Shown here: in pieces, positions 7,872 to 15,789 of the stretch
Layout of the letters: the number at the start of each line of letters is the position of its first letter
Position numbering within the stretch: position 1 is the stretch's first letter
Assembly (NCBI GenBank): GCA_002439095.1
Contig: DJOT01000009.1
Coordinates: 1-18,874, forward strand
Reading direction: 5' to 3'
DNA from: Bacteroidales bacterium UBA6431
Lineage (GTDB): Bacteria > Bacteroidota > Bacteroidia > Bacteroidales > UBA932
DNA: 18,874 nucleotides
The notes under the pieces: model-generated
Told to the model about the DNA's origin: nothing
Seen by the model: the letters and a program-made list of their open reading frames with translations, nothing else
Database searches by the model: none
Made by a program: the position numbers and the translations under genes

Positions 7872-9023
7872 ATGAATCGATTATTTGGAATCAGAGCCGT
7901 TTCGGCTGTTATTTTTGCCTGCATGGGCTGTCTGTGTGCTTCTGCTCAAGGGGATGCCGGGTCTGGCAGGTTCCCGTATGAGAATGACTACTGTTTCGGC
8001 CTGGACTTGTCTTTTGTCCGCAATGCAGAGAAGCGTGGCGACAAGTTCTATGATACGGACGGGGCAAGGAAGTCGCCTTGGGAGATATTCCGGGTTCACG
8101 GCTACAACTGGGGCCGTCTGATGCTGTGCAGTGAGCCTTCCTATCTGGGACAGGGGATTGACAATGTAGTGGAAAACGCACGTGAACTCAAGCGACACGG
8201 TTATCATTTCGCTCTGGACTACATGATTTCCGATGACTGGTCCAACCCGATGCGCCAGCCGGTGCCGAAATCTTGGGAGGGGCTCTCACCCCGGGAATTG
8301 GAACAGGCGCTCCATGACTTCGTATATGATACGATGTGCCGTCTTCGGGATGAAGGCCTCATGCCGGAAATCGTGCAGGTGGGCAACGAGATAAGCAACG
8401 GCACCCTCTGGCCGTCCGGCCGTGTATTCTATGGAGAAGAAAAGAAGGACAGGAGCCAATGGCGACAGTTCACGGACTATCTGAAAGCCGGAATCCGTGC
8501 TGTCCGGGAGGCGGACTTGGAGGGGAAAGTCCGGATCATGCTTCATGTGGATTTCGGTGGCGACGTGAATTTTACGGATGTCTTTTTCTCGAAGATGCAG
8601 GAGTATGGCGTGGAATACGACATCATCGGCTATTCCTTTTACCCATGGTCACACGGGACGCTGATGGATCTGAGGGATAATCTGGCCTATGCCATCCGCC
8701 GTTTCGGGAAGCCTGTGATTGTGATTGAGACCGGTTTTTATTCCTGCCCGAGCGATTACTTCGAGAAGAAGGGATACCTTGCCGCATTCCCGGAGACTCC
8801 AGAGGGGCAGAAAGAATGGATGCAGGCGGTCAACGAAATCGTAATGGCTGCTCCAGACAACATGGGCCTCGGCGTCTTCTGGTGGGAGCCGATGTATAGG
8901 GGCAGGGGATTCTTTGATGACCAGACCCATAAGGTGAAACCTGTTGTGGACGCTTTCAGACGCTATACGATGCCAGCCGTCCGGACTGACGGCAATCCGA
9001 GGATCTGGGACTTTGAGGAATAA
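7872..9023 (+). CDS. GH53 family endo-beta-1,4-galactanase homologue, secreted, divergent active-site motif
   Basis: A 383-residue clan GH-A protein with a signal peptide ending near CASAQ and no convincing lipobox, so probably periplasmic. GH53 features are GLDLSF near the mature N-terminus, acid/base E173 in QVGNEISNG, the HVDFGGD and GYSFYPWSHGTL segments, and nucleophile E286 in IVIETGFY, so both catalytic glutamates are kept. Two conserved family stretches are altered. The usual RVWVNP segment reads RLMLCSEP, and the usual DFHYSDxWADP segment reads DYMISDDWSNP (116-123), replacing the aromatic/His pair. This may change subsite shape or product size. The gene follows GH2 by 4 nt and is followed by a strong terminator, so it ends the operon. 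The cognate lipoprotein GH53 at 14299-15432 has the standard motifs, which suggests division of labour between surface and periplasm. Confidence 0.88.
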   Translation: MNRLFGIRAVSAVIFACMGCLCASAQGDAGSGRFPYENDYCFGLDLSFVRNAEKRGDKFYDTDGARKSPWEIFRVHGYNWGRLMLCSEPSYLGQGIDNVVENARELKRHGYHFALDYMISDDWSNPMRQPVPKSWEGLSPRELEQALHDFVYDTMCRLRDEGLMPEIVQVGNEISNGTLWPSGRVFYGEEKKDRSQWRQFTDYLKAGIRAVREADLEGKVRIMLHVDFGGDVNFTDVFFSKMQEYGVEYDIIGYSFYPWSHGTLMDLRDNLAYAIRRFGKPVIVIETGFYSCPSDYFEKKGYLAAFPETPEGQKEWMQAVNEIVMAAPDNMGLGVFWWEPMYRGRGFFDDQTHKVKPVVDAFRRYTMPAVRTDGNPRIWDFEE

Positions 9024-9037
9024 CTTGACCGATAGAC

Positions 9038-9077
9038 AAAAAGAGAGAGTGACTGAAAACAGTCACTCTCTCTTTTT
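9038..9077. terminator. Bidirectional intrinsic terminator between the two converging PUL operons
   Basis: A perfect 18-bp inverted repeat (9038-9055 and 9060-9077) with an AAAA loop, bounded by five A at one end and five T at the other. It lies 14 nt after the GH53 stop and 12 nt after the SusE-like stop on the opposite strand. It should therefore end transcription from both directions. Confidence 0.92.
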
Positions 9078-9089
9078 ATGTATGGAACG

Positions 9090-9554
9090 CTATTCCATCG
9101 GGATATCTTCCGTGAAGACAGAGATGGTCTTTGCCGGAGACTCCAGTGAGGAGAAATCCGAGCCTATGGTCGATGAGATCATGATATCGGCAGATACCTC
9201 CTCTCCATGCGGGACACCGGAACCGGTCAGTTTCTGATATAGTTCCGATGACTTTGCATCGTAGGAAGTTCCCTTCAGGTTTGTAAACAGAGCCGTGGTT
9301 TTTCCGCCGTAGGTCACAAAGATGGAATATACGATCTCCGTGGGCTGACCATAATCAGCGGCAGACCATGTGAATGTAACGAGTTTGCCCTCCGATACAT
9401 CTGCTGCCGTAAGGTGAATGGAAGATGGTGAAAGTGCGGCTGGAGCCTCGTAAGATGAGGGGTCGCCCAGTTTCTTGATGTCAAGGTCGGTTGAGCATCC
9501 TGCAAGCAGGCATAGTGCGCCAAGTACGGCAAGTGATTCTTTTATCAGTCTCAT
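9090..9554 (-). CDS. Short SusE-like surface lipoprotein (single N-terminal domain)
   Basis: A 154-residue lipoprotein with lipobox LLAGC (Cys20) followed by STDLD; acidic residues right after the Cys resemble the Bacteroidetes surface export signal. The sequence after it (a P-x-x-x-L-S-P-S-S-I-H-L-T opening, TFTWSAADYG, YSIFVTYGGK) resembles the N-terminal immunoglobulin-like domain of SusE-type proteins, which serves as a spacer. Ordinary SusE/SusF proteins are much longer, with one or more glycan-binding domains after this one. Here the frame stops cleanly at 9090, only 12 nt from the terminator, so no lost downstream part is hidden in another frame. It starts 14 nt after the susD stop and is the last gene of the operon. 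Surface location and a helper role beside SusD are inferred; whether it binds glycan is unclear. Confidence 0.75.
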   Translation of the reverse strand: MRLIKESLAVLGALCLLAGCSTDLDIKKLGDPSSYEAPAALSPSSIHLTAADVSEGKLVTFTWSAADYGQPTEIVYSIFVTYGGKTTALFTNLKGTSYDAKSSELYQKLTGSGVPHGEEVSADIMISSTIGSDFSSLESPAKTISVFTEDIPME

Positions 9555-9568
9555 AAGTGTATTCTCAT

Positions 9569-11206
9569 TTATTCGTCATAGCCCGGATTCTGAGGGGCAA
9601 GGTTGGGATTGTTCTGAAGCTCGGTCACAGGGAAAGGGAAGATCTCCATATATTCCGGGAAACTCTGGCCGTCAAAGTTGCCTCCTTTCCAGTGCCAGTT
9701 GTATTTGCTGGATGAGTACATCCCCCAGCGGATCAGGTCGCGCCTGCGGTTCCCCTCCCAGTACAGCTCACGGGAAGATTCCTCAAAGATGAAGTCTGCA
9801 TCATAGTCCGATATCTCTGAGACTCCGGCGCGGATGCGCAGTTTGTTCAGATAAGGAATCGCGCTTGACTTTTGTCCGAGGTTGAGGCAGGCTTCAGCGT
9901 AAGCGAGGTACATTTCACCCAGTCGCATGAAAATATAGTCCGTATCTGCGAAGAACATCCATCCTTTCGGTTTGTACTCTTCCGGAGACATGTCGTGCGG
10001 AAGATTGCTCCACTTGTGCACGCCCCATCCCTGTTCGAATTTCCACAGGTTTTCAATGGTGTTGCTGCGGCCTTTGATGTAGAAGAGATCCTTGCCCCGT
10101 TTGTCCTCGATGTTGTAGGTCCCGGTCTCGAAATCCACATCGGTCGGATGGAAGAATTTCTCGACGAACTGTCCGTCCATGCGGAAACCGCTCCACGAAT
10201 CCGGACATCCGATCGGGTAAACCCCCGGAGTGTTGACGTTTCCGTTTATCTCGGAAGCGATGAGGTAGGTTGTCCCTCCCCAGTTCCACGCTGTGTGTTC
10301 CAGATCCTGATAGTTGCCCATGATGATTTCCTGAAGGGCCAGAGGGTTCTCGCCGTTGTCGCCACGGAAAAGCCAGGCGTATTCTGGACAGAGGTCGTAG
10401 CCGTATTTGAACAGACGTTCGCACGCGTCCTTGGTTTCCTGCCACATGGCTGTGCCGGTATACACTTCGGCGTTGAGATACAGCCGGATGAGCAGTGCAG
10501 TGGCGCAGCCCTTGTCAACGCGCGGGTAGTTGGATCCGGCTTCGGGCATGTCTGGTGAGGATTCCAGATCTTTGAGCTCACCCACGAGCCAGTCGAAAGC
10601 CTCCTTGCGGGTTTTGACCGGAGGGGCTTCTTTCCCGATCGGGAAGTTTTCATCCACGAACGGTGTCTTTCCGAATACATCGACCATGGCCCAATACTCA
10701 AAAGCACGTATGAAGCGTGCTTCAGCCCGCATGCCGTGGATTTTCTTTTTTAGGGACTCATCTACTCCCCGTGCATCGAGTTTCTCATCGCTTGTCTGCT
10801 TGAGGTATTCATTCACATACGTGGCACCCAATAGTGAGTGGCAGTAGATGCCGAGAGTCGGGTCAAGGGATACGGTGGTCCAGGTGTTGTTGTTCATGTA
10901 GTGGGTCCAGGTGTCGGATTTCCACGCGCATTTGGCTGCGTCCGTGGTGATCTCGCCGAGCGCCCAATATGCCATGATGAACTGCGCGTGTGAGGTGTTG
11001 CCGACGTTGGACACGCCGTCTGTCATATAGAGGGTGTGGTAGATTTTGGCCAGGCCGGACAGGTAGTTGCCTTCTTCTGTGCCGTATACGGCCTCGGCTG
11101 TATAGTCGGTCGGGTTCAGAGGCAGTGCGTCCAGGTCCTTGATGCAGGAAACGGCTGAAAGCATCGCCGCAGCGGCCATGCAGGCCATGATGATATTCTT
11201 TCTCAT
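9569..11206 (-). CDS. susD: SusD/RagB family glycan-binding outer-membrane lipoprotein
   Basis: A 545-residue protein with lipobox SAVSC (Cys21) followed by IKDLD, a K-D pattern typical of surface-exposed Bacteroidetes lipoproteins. Family features are the N-terminal LDALPLNPTDYTAEAVYGTEEG, an alpha-helical TPR-like body (MRAEARFIRAFEYWAMVDVFG, ALLIRLYLNAEVYTG), the FMRLGEMYLAYAEACLN segment, and a C-terminal SSRELYWEGNRRRDLIRWG block followed by FPFPVTELQNNPNLAPQNPGY. It should cap the SusC transporter and bind incoming galactan fragments. It begins 14 nt after the susC stop. The symbol is a family name; this is a PUL homologue, not the starch-system SusD itself. Confidence 0.96.
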   Translation of the reverse strand: MRKNIIMACMAAAAMLSAVSCIKDLDALPLNPTDYTAEAVYGTEEGNYLSGLAKIYHTLYMTDGVSNVGNTSHAQFIMAYWALGEITTDAAKCAWKSDTWTHYMNNNTWTTVSLDPTLGIYCHSLLGATYVNEYLKQTSDEKLDARGVDESLKKKIHGMRAEARFIRAFEYWAMVDVFGKTPFVDENFPIGKEAPPVKTRKEAFDWLVGELKDLESSPDMPEAGSNYPRVDKGCATALLIRLYLNAEVYTGTAMWQETKDACERLFKYGYDLCPEYAWLFRGDNGENPLALQEIIMGNYQDLEHTAWNWGGTTYLIASEINGNVNTPGVYPIGCPDSWSGFRMDGQFVEKFFHPTDVDFETGTYNIEDKRGKDLFYIKGRSNTIENLWKFEQGWGVHKWSNLPHDMSPEEYKPKGWMFFADTDYIFMRLGEMYLAYAEACLNLGQKSSAIPYLNKLRIRAGVSEISDYDADFIFEESSRELYWEGNRRRDLIRWGMYSSSKYNWHWKGGNFDGQSFPEYMEIFPFPVTELQNNPNLAPQNPGYDE

Positions 11207-11220
11207 ATATATGATTCAGT

Positions 11221-14200
11221 TTAGAAATTGATTGCGGCTCTGAGGGAATAGATCCGAGGGCGCGGCCACATGCTGCTGTCGATACCGTTCTCGCCCGAGG
11301 CTTCCGGATCGATGCCCGAATACTTTGTCAGCACGAAAACGTTCTGGGCGCTGAGTGCGATTCTTATCGTGGATTTCTGCCTGCGCCAGTTGAAAGTGTA
11401 TCCGAGGTTTATGTCGTCCATGCGGAAGAAAGAGGCGTTTTCCAGAAACATGTCGGAAAAGCTCTGGGCTGTGATGTTCGTGGAATGGAAGCCGCTGCGG
11501 AGCACACTGCGTGAATAGTTCGCAATGTAATTGTAATTTATGTTCGCGTTGGTCGTGGAGTGGGAGGCGTATGCATCGTTGAACAGCCAGTTGCCCACGG
11601 AACCATGACCGTTGAAACCGAAGTCCCAGTTCTTCCATGTAGTCTTGAAAGTGATGCCGTAGTAGAAATCCGGGGCCGGCTTGATGGCCTTTCCATCGGC
11701 GGTCACTGCCATATAGCGGTCTTTGTCATTGATTACCCCGTTTCCGTCACGGTCTACGAAAGCATTCTGGATGGGCTTTCCGTCATTGTCGTAAAGTTGC
11801 TGGTACACATAGTAGGTGTATGGGGCATTGCCCACCGAATGGCGCTGGAGGAAGTCGAAGCGGACTCCGCCCACCTGTCCGGTCGGAATGTAGTATGTGG
11901 GGTCGTCCACGCTGGTAAGTTTTGTGAACTTGGTGCTCTGGAAAGTGCCTGTCAGCCCCATCTGTACATTCCAGTCACGGGTGCTGACGGGAATGAGGTT
12001 GAGGGCGAATTCGGCACCCTTGTTCTCAATTGAGCCGACATTTGTCAGCAGGGTGTTGGAGAAGTTCGCACCCATCGGGATGGTGACCGTGTTGAGCAGG
12101 TCGCGTGTCTCCCGCTTGTAGATGTCGATGTTGCCGGAGATACGGTCGCCAAAGAAACCGAAATCGATGCCTGCATTCGTCGTCACGGTCTCTTCCCATT
12201 TGATCAGGGAGTCGTAGGCGGAAGGGCTGAGGAAATAAATCAGGCCTTTATCACCCATGTCATACATGGAGGATTCGCTTGTGGACATCGAGTATCGGGC
12301 CAGATAAGGATAATTGGAACCGATATCCTGCTGGCCTGTCACGCCCCAACCGAGGCGCGCCTTCAGGGTGGAAACGACTGATGAATGTTTCAGGAAGTTC
12401 TCCTCCTTGGCATTCCAGGCAAGAGCCAGAGAAGGGAACAGACCCCAGCGTGTTTCCGGGGAGAAACGTGAGGACGCATCGTTGCGCAGTGTGGCGGTCA
12501 CAAGATAACGGCCCTTGTAGGAGTAATTCAGACGGCCATAGAAAGAGATGAGGAAGTGCTCCTGGTCGTTGAGGCTGGGATTTCCGTAAATCTCATCTTT
12601 CTTGAATTCTTCGTAATCGTCCTGAAATTTGCTCTCACTATAATAGTGGGAGAAAACGTGCGAATAGGAGTATCCGGCCATCAGATCCACACGGTGTCCG
12701 TTGAAGTCGTGGTTATAGTCGGCATAGAACTCAAGGAGCTTGTTGTAATTCGACTGCTTGGTGTCGGAATATTTGCCGATTCCCGGAGCCTGGGAGTCAG
12801 CCAGAGCGGACAGGGAGCCGCGCTTTGGGCCGGAGATGCTCCAGCTGTCGCGCCCTTCGTATGCCAGATTGAGGTTGAAGCGGAGATCCTCGAAACCGTG
12901 TACCTTATAGTCGAAAGTGGCATTCCCGACCATACGTGTGGTCAAGCCTTTGCGGTCTGTGGAATAGATGCTTTCAAGCGGATTTGCTGCTCCGTTGATG
13001 CCGGCCTGAGAGTCGGGAACGAAATCTGCGCCACGTCCCATGCCATAATTGAAATAACCGCCGGTGGTCGAATAATCTATGGATCCGTCGGCATTATAGA
13101 AGTATGGCGGCATTGTCGGATTGAAGAATGCTGCAGAGTAAAGCACGTTGGCTGAATAGCCGTCGGAGAGGTTTACCCGGCCGTTGAGACTGATTTTGAG
13201 GTGGTCATCCAAGAATGACGGGGTCAATGAGATGGATCCTGAACCGCGGTTGCGCCATGAGCCGATGATGGTCCCCTCTTCTTTGAGGAAACCGAGCGAT
13301 GCCCGGTAAGGCATCTTTTTCATGCTGCCGGAGATGCTGAGGTTGTGGTCCGATGTGTAAGCGGTCTGCAGGACGAGATCCTGCCAGTCGGTCTTATAGT
13401 TGCCGATAAACTTGGCTGCCGCGTCCGGATAGTACTCCCGTATGGTGGCGGAGAACTCGTCAGCATCCATCACATCGATGCGGGAGGGATTGGTGTTCAC
13501 GGAGATGGAACCGTTGTAACTGATGCGCAGCGGCTGTCCGGCCTGTCCTTTTTTGGTGGTGACAATGATGACGCCGTTGGATGCCCTCGAACCGTAGATG
13601 GCCGCAGCTGAAGCGTCTTTCAGGACTGAGAAACTTTCGATATCGTTGGGGTTCAGTATCGAAAGGGAGGAATGTTCCATCGGGACGCCGTCGATGACGA
13701 TGAGCGGATCATTGGAAGCGTTGAGGGATGCCGCGCCTCGGATGCGGATTGTTCCGCTTGAGCCGGGGCCGCCTCCGCCCGGGATAATCTGGACGCCGGT
13801 CATCTTGCCTTTGAGCAGGTCATCGGCTGAGGTGACCACTCCACGGTTGATTCCCTCCGCTTTGATGGCAGAGACCGAACCGGTAAGGTCTTCCTTTTTG
13901 ACGGAACCGTAGCCGATGGCTACGGCGTCTTCCAACATGAGCGCATCCTCCTCCAGGACAACTTGTTTGATGGCGCTGAGTTCGGAAGCCTTGAAGACTT
14001 TAGTCTGAAAGCCCAGACAATTGAAATTGACTTTGGACTGGGCGCTGCTGACCGTGAGGGAATAGTGCCCGTCAAGGTCGGTGGATACACCGTTCAGCGT
14101 GCCCTCTTCGTAGACGTTGACACCTGGAAGTGCTCCGTTGTTGCTGTCTACGACCGTGCCGTGGACAGTGACAGTCTGTCCGGACAGCGACAGCGGGAGC

Positions 14201-14250
14201 AATGCCAGCGAGATCGCGAGGACAGAAATTCGTTTTAACCATTGGTTCAT
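11221..14250 (-). CDS. susC: SusC/RagA family TonB-dependent outer-membrane transporter
   Basis: A 1009-residue importer of glycan oligosaccharides. Order: signal peptide (1-25); carboxypeptidase-regulatory-like domain (about 27-100, VHGTVVDSNNGALPGVNV and STDLDGHYSL); a Ton-interaction stretch ending in DAVAIGYGSVKKEDLTG (about 108-125); plug domain (LLKGKMTGVQI, IRIRGAASLNASNDPLIVID, IESFSVLKDASAAAIYGSRA, GVIIVTTKKG); then a long beta-barrel that ends with an aromatic terminal residue (LRAAINF), as expected for assembly by the BAM machinery. No STN domain precedes the plug, so it is not an anti-sigma-coupled type, which agrees with control by an HTCS. It follows the GH53 lipoprotein gene by 48 nt. 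The imported substrate is inferred from the neighbours as beta-1,4-galacto-oligosaccharides. Confidence 0.97.
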   Translation of the reverse strand: MNQWLKRISVLAISLALLPLSLSGQTVTVHGTVVDSNNGALPGVNVYEEGTLNGVSTDLDGHYSLTVSSAQSKVNFNCLGFQTKVFKASELSAIKQVVLEEDALMLEDAVAIGYGSVKKEDLTGSVSAIKAEGINRGVVTSADDLLKGKMTGVQIIPGGGGPGSSGTIRIRGAASLNASNDPLIVIDGVPMEHSSLSILNPNDIESFSVLKDASAAAIYGSRASNGVIIVTTKKGQAGQPLRISYNGSISVNTNPSRIDVMDADEFSATIREYYPDAAAKFIGNYKTDWQDLVLQTAYTSDHNLSISGSMKKMPYRASLGFLKEEGTIIGSWRNRGSGSISLTPSFLDDHLKISLNGRVNLSDGYSANVLYSAAFFNPTMPPYFYNADGSIDYSTTGGYFNYGMGRGADFVPDSQAGINGAANPLESIYSTDRKGLTTRMVGNATFDYKVHGFEDLRFNLNLAYEGRDSWSISGPKRGSLSALADSQAPGIGKYSDTKQSNYNKLLEFYADYNHDFNGHRVDLMAGYSYSHVFSHYYSESKFQDDYEEFKKDEIYGNPSLNDQEHFLISFYGRLNYSYKGRYLVTATLRNDASSRFSPETRWGLFPSLALAWNAKEENFLKHSSVVSTLKARLGWGVTGQQDIGSNYPYLARYSMSTSESSMYDMGDKGLIYFLSPSAYDSLIKWEETVTTNAGIDFGFFGDRISGNIDIYKRETRDLLNTVTIPMGANFSNTLLTNVGSIENKGAEFALNLIPVSTRDWNVQMGLTGTFQSTKFTKLTSVDDPTYYIPTGQVGGVRFDFLQRHSVGNAPYTYYVYQQLYDNDGKPIQNAFVDRDGNGVINDKDRYMAVTADGKAIKPAPDFYYGITFKTTWKNWDFGFNGHGSVGNWLFNDAYASHSTTNANINYNYIANYSRSVLRSGFHSTNITAQSFSDMFLENASFFRMDDINLGYTFNWRRQKSTIRIALSAQNVFVLTKYSGIDPEASGENGIDSSMWPRPRIYSLRAAINF

Positions 14251-14298
14251 AAAAGAGTGATATTAATTTGTAGTGATAAGTCCGGATTCAGCGAGGAA

Positions 14299-15432
14299 TC
14301 AGTAGTTCATGAAGGCATCCATGATGATGGTCGGTTTAGCATCTTTGTCGAAAGCCCCCAGCTGGTAGCCTCCGGGCATGCTTTCCGGCTCCCAATAGAA
14401 GACACCCTTGCAGTGTCCGTCCGTATTGTCCCGGCCTTCCCTGAGCAGGCGGGCAAGCTGTCTCCGCCCTTCTTCCAATACTTCCGGATGTTCCGGATCG
14501 TCCAGAAAGCCGGTTTCGACAATCAGACAGTCCTTTCCGAATTTTTCCCACACATGCTTGATGTTTTCGATGCAGTCGGAGATGACCTGGTCGGCATCGT
14601 CCATGCCGTGTTCCTTTGCCGCCCAATATGGATAGAGTGACATTGCGACCTGGTCGAACTGCGCGCCGAACTTGACGAGCGTCCCTATGTTGCGGTCATA
14701 CAGGTCCTGGTCGAAGCCGCTGTCAAGATGGACAAGGGTGATGATGTCCGGGAAAACACTTTTTGCCGCTTCCGCGCCGGCGTTGATGAAGCCGGCATAC
14801 TGCTCCGGGTTCAATTCCAGATGTCCCATGCTCTCTTCAGGGATTGGAAGGCGGTCTTTACTGTTCCACAGCATCCCGTTTGTGGTCTCGTTGCCGATCT
14901 TGGCCCATTTGGGCTTGACTCCATGATCTTTAAGGCATTGGAGGACATCGATGGTGTGGTTGCGGACATCCTGAAGCATCTGCTCGTAGCTGTGTCCCAT
15001 CCATGCTGCCGGGATCGGCTGTCCTTTCGGGTCGGACCAGGTGTCGCTGAAGTGAAAACTCAGAAGGATTTCCATTCCTTGCTCTTTGGCAACCAGCGCC
15101 TTTGCGAGCACATCTTCCTTGTCGCAGAGGCCGATGTGGTAAGCCGGGTCTGACGGATCGGGCACAGGTTGACCTGGCTGGACCCACGGTTTGGGATTCA
15201 CCCAGACGCGCAGGCTGATGGCATTAAGCCCCAGTTCCTTCATCAGGGCTGTACACTCTCGCGGTTCGCCATCCTTGTTTCTGTACTGGAGACCTCTTGC
15301 CTCCTGCGATCTGGCGAAACTGATGTCAGCACCGAGCCAGTAGGGCTCGGATGCTTCGGCTTCTTTTCTGCCCTTGCATCCTGCAAGAAGCAGAAGCAGA
15401 AAGGCCAGATTCATGATGGTTTGTGTTTTCAT
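14299..15432 (-). CDS. GH53 endo-beta-1,4-galactanase, lipoprotein
   Basis: A 377-residue arabinogalactan endo-beta-1,4-galactanase homologue. The signal peptide ends in lipobox LLAGC (Cys19), followed by a charged stretch rich in K and E, consistent with an outer-membrane lipoprotein, probably surface exposed. GH53 motifs are standard: GADISFARSQE, ISLRVWVNP, SFHFSDTWSDP (H127), acid/base E182 in KIGNETTNG, LVHLDSGFD, MSLYPYWA, and nucleophile E306 in IVETGF. It should make the first internal cuts in galactan outside the cell. It is the promoter-proximal gene of the GH53-susC-susD-susE unit, an uncommon place because the susC gene often comes first. Its promoter and candidate operator lie at 15506-15568. 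The GH53 assignment is firm; activity on plain galactan versus arabinogalactan is inferred. Confidence 0.93.
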   Translation of the reverse strand: MKTQTIMNLAFLLLLLAGCKGRKEAEASEPYWLGADISFARSQEARGLQYRNKDGEPRECTALMKELGLNAISLRVWVNPKPWVQPGQPVPDPSDPAYHIGLCDKEDVLAKALVAKEQGMEILLSFHFSDTWSDPKGQPIPAAWMGHSYEQMLQDVRNHTIDVLQCLKDHGVKPKWAKIGNETTNGMLWNSKDRLPIPEESMGHLELNPEQYAGFINAGAEAAKSVFPDIITLVHLDSGFDQDLYDRNIGTLVKFGAQFDQVAMSLYPYWAAKEHGMDDADQVISDCIENIKHVWEKFGKDCLIVETGFLDDPEHPEVLEEGRRQLARLLREGRDNTDGHCKGVFYWEPESMPGGYQLGAFDKDAKPTIIMDAFMNY

Positions 15433-15505
15433 TATGATAAAAATTATGAAATGATTATCAGGAAAGTGTCATCGGGATGCGGATGAGCGGCTTTCTTCGC
15501 CTTTA

Positions 15506-15513
15506 CAAAGGTA
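15506..15513 (-). promoter_or_regulatory. Bacteroidetes -7 promoter element of the GH53-susCD operon
   Basis: Read on the minus strand, TACCTTTG matches TAnnTTTG exactly and differs by one base from the GH2 operon box. It predicts a leader of roughly 65 nt before the ATG at 15432. There is no good -33 TTTG, again fitting activator dependence. Confidence 0.6.
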
Positions 15514-15537
15514 TGGTCGTGGGAGGAAAAGCGGTAA

Positions 15538-15568
15538 CACGGATTGGACGGAGTATGACACAATCCGC
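15538..15568 (-). promoter_or_regulatory. Second candidate HTCS operator, upstream of the GH53-susCD operon
   Basis: On the minus strand this 31-bp stretch aligns without gaps to 5367-5397. The proximal 10-mer reads CCAATCCGTG (8 of 10 identical to CCGTTCCGTG), the 11-nt spacer shares 7 positions (TCAnnnTCnGT), and the distal 10-mer GCGGATTGTG is weak (5 of 10). The total is 20 of 31. The element ends 24 nt before the -7 box, exactly as in the GH2 promoter. Shared control by the HTCS is inferred. Confidence 0.55.
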
Positions 15569-15740
15569 CAGATAAGTTTCAGGGAGGCTATAAAAATTTT
15601 GGTACTGAGCTAAATTCTATTGAATTTGTACTCGATTTTCCGAATTTCGTATGAATCATTCGACCCTATCACAAGGCCATCCGGGAAGGTCAGTGGAGTC
15701 CTCCAATCATTGTTAAAATAAAACATTCTCGGCTCATTTC

Positions 15741-15771
15741 TTTGTTTTGTGCCTAATTTGTTTTACTTTTA
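15741..15771 (+). promoter_or_regulatory. Candidate promoter of the abiE pair
   Basis: TTTG at 15741-15744 could be the -33 element, followed after 19 nt by TACTTTTA at 15764-15771, one mismatch from TAnnTTTG. The predicted leader before the ATG at 15790 is short. The motif TTTGTTTT is repeated at 15741 and 15757; AbiEi proteins repress their own promoters, so this could matter, but no clear inverted repeat was found. Confidence 0.4.
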
Positions 15772-15789
15772 CGTCAAATCAATGCTACC

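Larger units (their letters stand above)
15433..15789. other. Intergenic region between divergent GH53-susCD operon and AbiE genes
   Basis: This 357-bp gap has three parts. The side near the GH53 gene (15433-15505) is an mRNA leader with no gene in it. Positions 15506-15568 hold the -7 box and operator-like element of the PUL operon. From about 15585 to 15789 the sequence is AT-rich and carries the likely abiE promoter near 15741-15771. No ORF with recognisable features, no tRNA and no strong hairpin was seen. Confidence 0.6.
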
